The notes under the pieces: generated by a model
Told to the model about the DNA's origin: nothing
Seen by the model: the letters and a program-made list of their open reading frames with translations, nothing else
Databases searched by the model: none
Position numbers and translations under genes: made by a program
Shown here: positions 62,642 to 64,000 of the stretch, in pieces
Numbering within the stretch: position 1 is the first letter of the stretch
How the letters are laid out: every line of letters begins with the position of its first letter
Assembly (NCBI GenBank): GCA_964016985.1
Contig: OZ024830.1
Location: 21,042,387 to 21,106,386, forward strand
Source: Anodontia alba
Taxonomy: Eukaryota > Mollusca > Bivalvia > Lucinida > Lucinidae
Reading direction: 5' to 3'
DNA length: 64,000 nucleotides

Positions 62642-62836
62642 CATAGCTACAGATAAGAGGGGGTATCCACATATTATTTTTCTTATTTCTCCACGAAAAC
62701 ATATGTTGTGGGTACTCATTAGAAGCACCTCAGCGAGGCGCTTCTAATGAGCACCCACAACATATGTTTTCATGGAGAAATAAGAAAGATATCAGCATTT
62801 TTTGGATGAAAAAAGTGCCTTATCTGTTGCTATGAC
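62642..62836. mobile_element. P2 hairpin MITE, best copy
   Basis: CATAGCTACAGATAAG / CTTATCTGTTGCTATG ends, then TTATTTCTCCACGAAAACAT and its inverse, centre TACTCATTAGAAGCACCTCA / GAGGCGCTTCTAATGAGCA. Most of the 195 bp is self-complementary. Confidence 0.9.
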
Positions 62837-63529
62837 AAGGTCTCAGTGATCTACTTTTGGTTGTATAAGGCTTGGAACAGTGATTTCAGCGATAAAATTT
62901 CAGGACCCTGAAAACTTACACATGACATGTTCTCGTAGCAGGCAACATTGTGTGCTGTGAAAAATACTCTGATAAAGTTTTAAAAGCCTGCGGTGACTTA
63001 TGCAACCAATCACAAACACTTAACTAGTGATACATTTCAGCAGAAGCAGGTGCAGTGACCCACATTGTGCTTGGTAATCTGAAGTTGTGTTGTGCATGCA
63101 CTGATCAAGCTGCAAGAGTCAGGGACCAGTGGAAGCTGAGACATGCATCTAACCTACAACACTTTTATGGCAAAAACATTTTGGCAGGTCTTATTGGTAC
63201 CAATTAGAATATTTCAGTGCAAAATTACTAAAATAGCTTGAATACCCTTTTTACTGAAGAGTTAATGACAATCACTATAATTTTTATATCATAAAACTGA
63301 TGATCAATCATTTACAGTAATATAATTCCAATTCAATAGGCTAACACTTATATAGTGCAATCTGATTGGTCTAGAGCAATTTGACAGCAACATTTATACT
63401 TCGATAAATCCATTGAGCAGAAATCTTAGAATTATTTTCTTCGCATAAATTTAAAAAATGAACCATTTTACCCATATTTTCAACATACATGACCTACTAG
63501 GGAATTATAAGAAATGAATTTACTTTTCT
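62837..63529. other. No gene or repeat recognised
   Basis: AT-rich sequence without ORFs of interest or inverted-repeat borders. Confidence 0.5.
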
Positions 63530-63740
63530 GGGCATAGTTGTTCAAAACATCGTAAGCTTAACGAGCTCGTAAGTGGTCAAAATGTCCTTGTAAGTACAAT
63601 AACTAATTCACTGGTATTTTTGGTAAAAAAACAATGAGAGTAGCTGTTGCAAAAATATTAGCATATATGCCGATATTTAATGATCATAATTTTAACGATA
63701 TGTGAACTAACAACATTATTAGTTTTGAACAACTGGGCCC
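63530..63740. mobile_element. P6 MITE, diverged copy
   Basis: GGGCATAGTTGTTCAAAAC at the left, TAGTTTTGAACAACTGGGCCC at the right; interior AAGCTTAACGAGCTCGTAAG and GTGGTCAAAATGTCC. Confidence 0.75.
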
Positions 63741-63960
63741 AGTTGTTCAAAACTAACGACATCGTTAGTTAACGTATTGTTAAAACTTTAATATGGCATA
63801 CACACTAAAATTTTTGCTGAAAAAATGTGAGTAGCTTCTGCAATACTCACATTTTTTCAGCAAAAATACATGTGAATTAGATATTGTGCTTACTAGAACA
63901 GTTAACATTTTGACCACTAACGAGCTTGTTAAGCTAACAATGCTTAGAACAACTGGACCC
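63735..63960. mobile_element. P6 MITE, second copy sharing GGGCCC with the first
   Basis: GGGCCCAGTTGTTCAAAACT at the left and CTTAGAACAACTGGACCC at the right; interior hairpin AATTTTTGCTGAAAAAATG / ACATTTTTTCAGCAAAAAT. It begins with the last six bases of the neighbouring copy. Confidence 0.8.
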
Positions 63961-64000
63961 TGGATTTTAATTATGTGCAAATGTTGACAAACAATAAAAC

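Overview
This is eukaryotic DNA, almost certainly from an animal and most likely a marine bivalve mollusc. The evidence is spliced exons with GT-AG borders, tRNA-headed SINEs, a CR1-type LINE, Helitron-like elements with tandem-repeat cores, and very many short palindromic elements. The clade is inferred from this style of repeats; the species cannot be read from the sequence.

There is one confidently recognised host gene, Derlin-2, an ER-membrane rhomboid pseudoprotease of ER-associated degradation, on the + strand. Six coding exons lie at 5205-5294, 16991-17056, 23894-24061, 25066-25261, 26612-26702 and 41662-41779. Intron phases 0,0,0,1,2 join exactly to a 242-residue protein with its C-terminal p97-binding box. 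The 729-nt coding sequence is spread over 36.6 kb because the introns are filled with transposons. A short acidic first exon of an unidentified gene runs the other way (4898 to 4799, - strand), so 4899-5204 is probably a shared bidirectional promoter. No other host gene is recognised; 41.8-64 kb is repeat-rich sequence with no supported gene.

Layout. 1-4.7 kb: a GTGATTTC minisatellite split by a 3.3-kb TA-flanked transposon. 5.3-17 kb (intron 1): a tRNA-SINE broken by a hAT-type element with a perfect 8-bp target duplication, a 1.94-kb tandem triplication with a second SINE in the middle copy, then a decayed CR1-like LINE (- strand) lying inside a palindromic MITE. 17-24 kb (intron 2): palindromic TTAA MITEs, a 3.5-kb element rich in GTACC motifs, an intact SINE and a 111-bp near-perfect palindrome. 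26.7-41.7 kb (intron 5): a young Ty3/Gypsy-superfamily retrotransposon (- strand) whose pol has integrase before reverse transcriptase, the Gmr1-type order. Its gag carries a SINE, and its 5' LTR carries a 5.6-kb Helitron-like insertion made mostly of 166-bp repeats. 42-64 kb: further SINEs, three more Helitron-like elements and many hairpin MITEs.

The points most worth following are: (i) the INT-before-RT retroelement; (ii) a Helitron-borne array repeating a close match to the CTCF core motif about every 166 bp; (iii) a hairpin module (CAGTGTAGAYCCAGATCAG type) that recurs inside elements with unrelated termini; and (iv) several insertions dated against each other by filled and empty sites inside the window. 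I found no gene cluster that would make a new multi-gene system.
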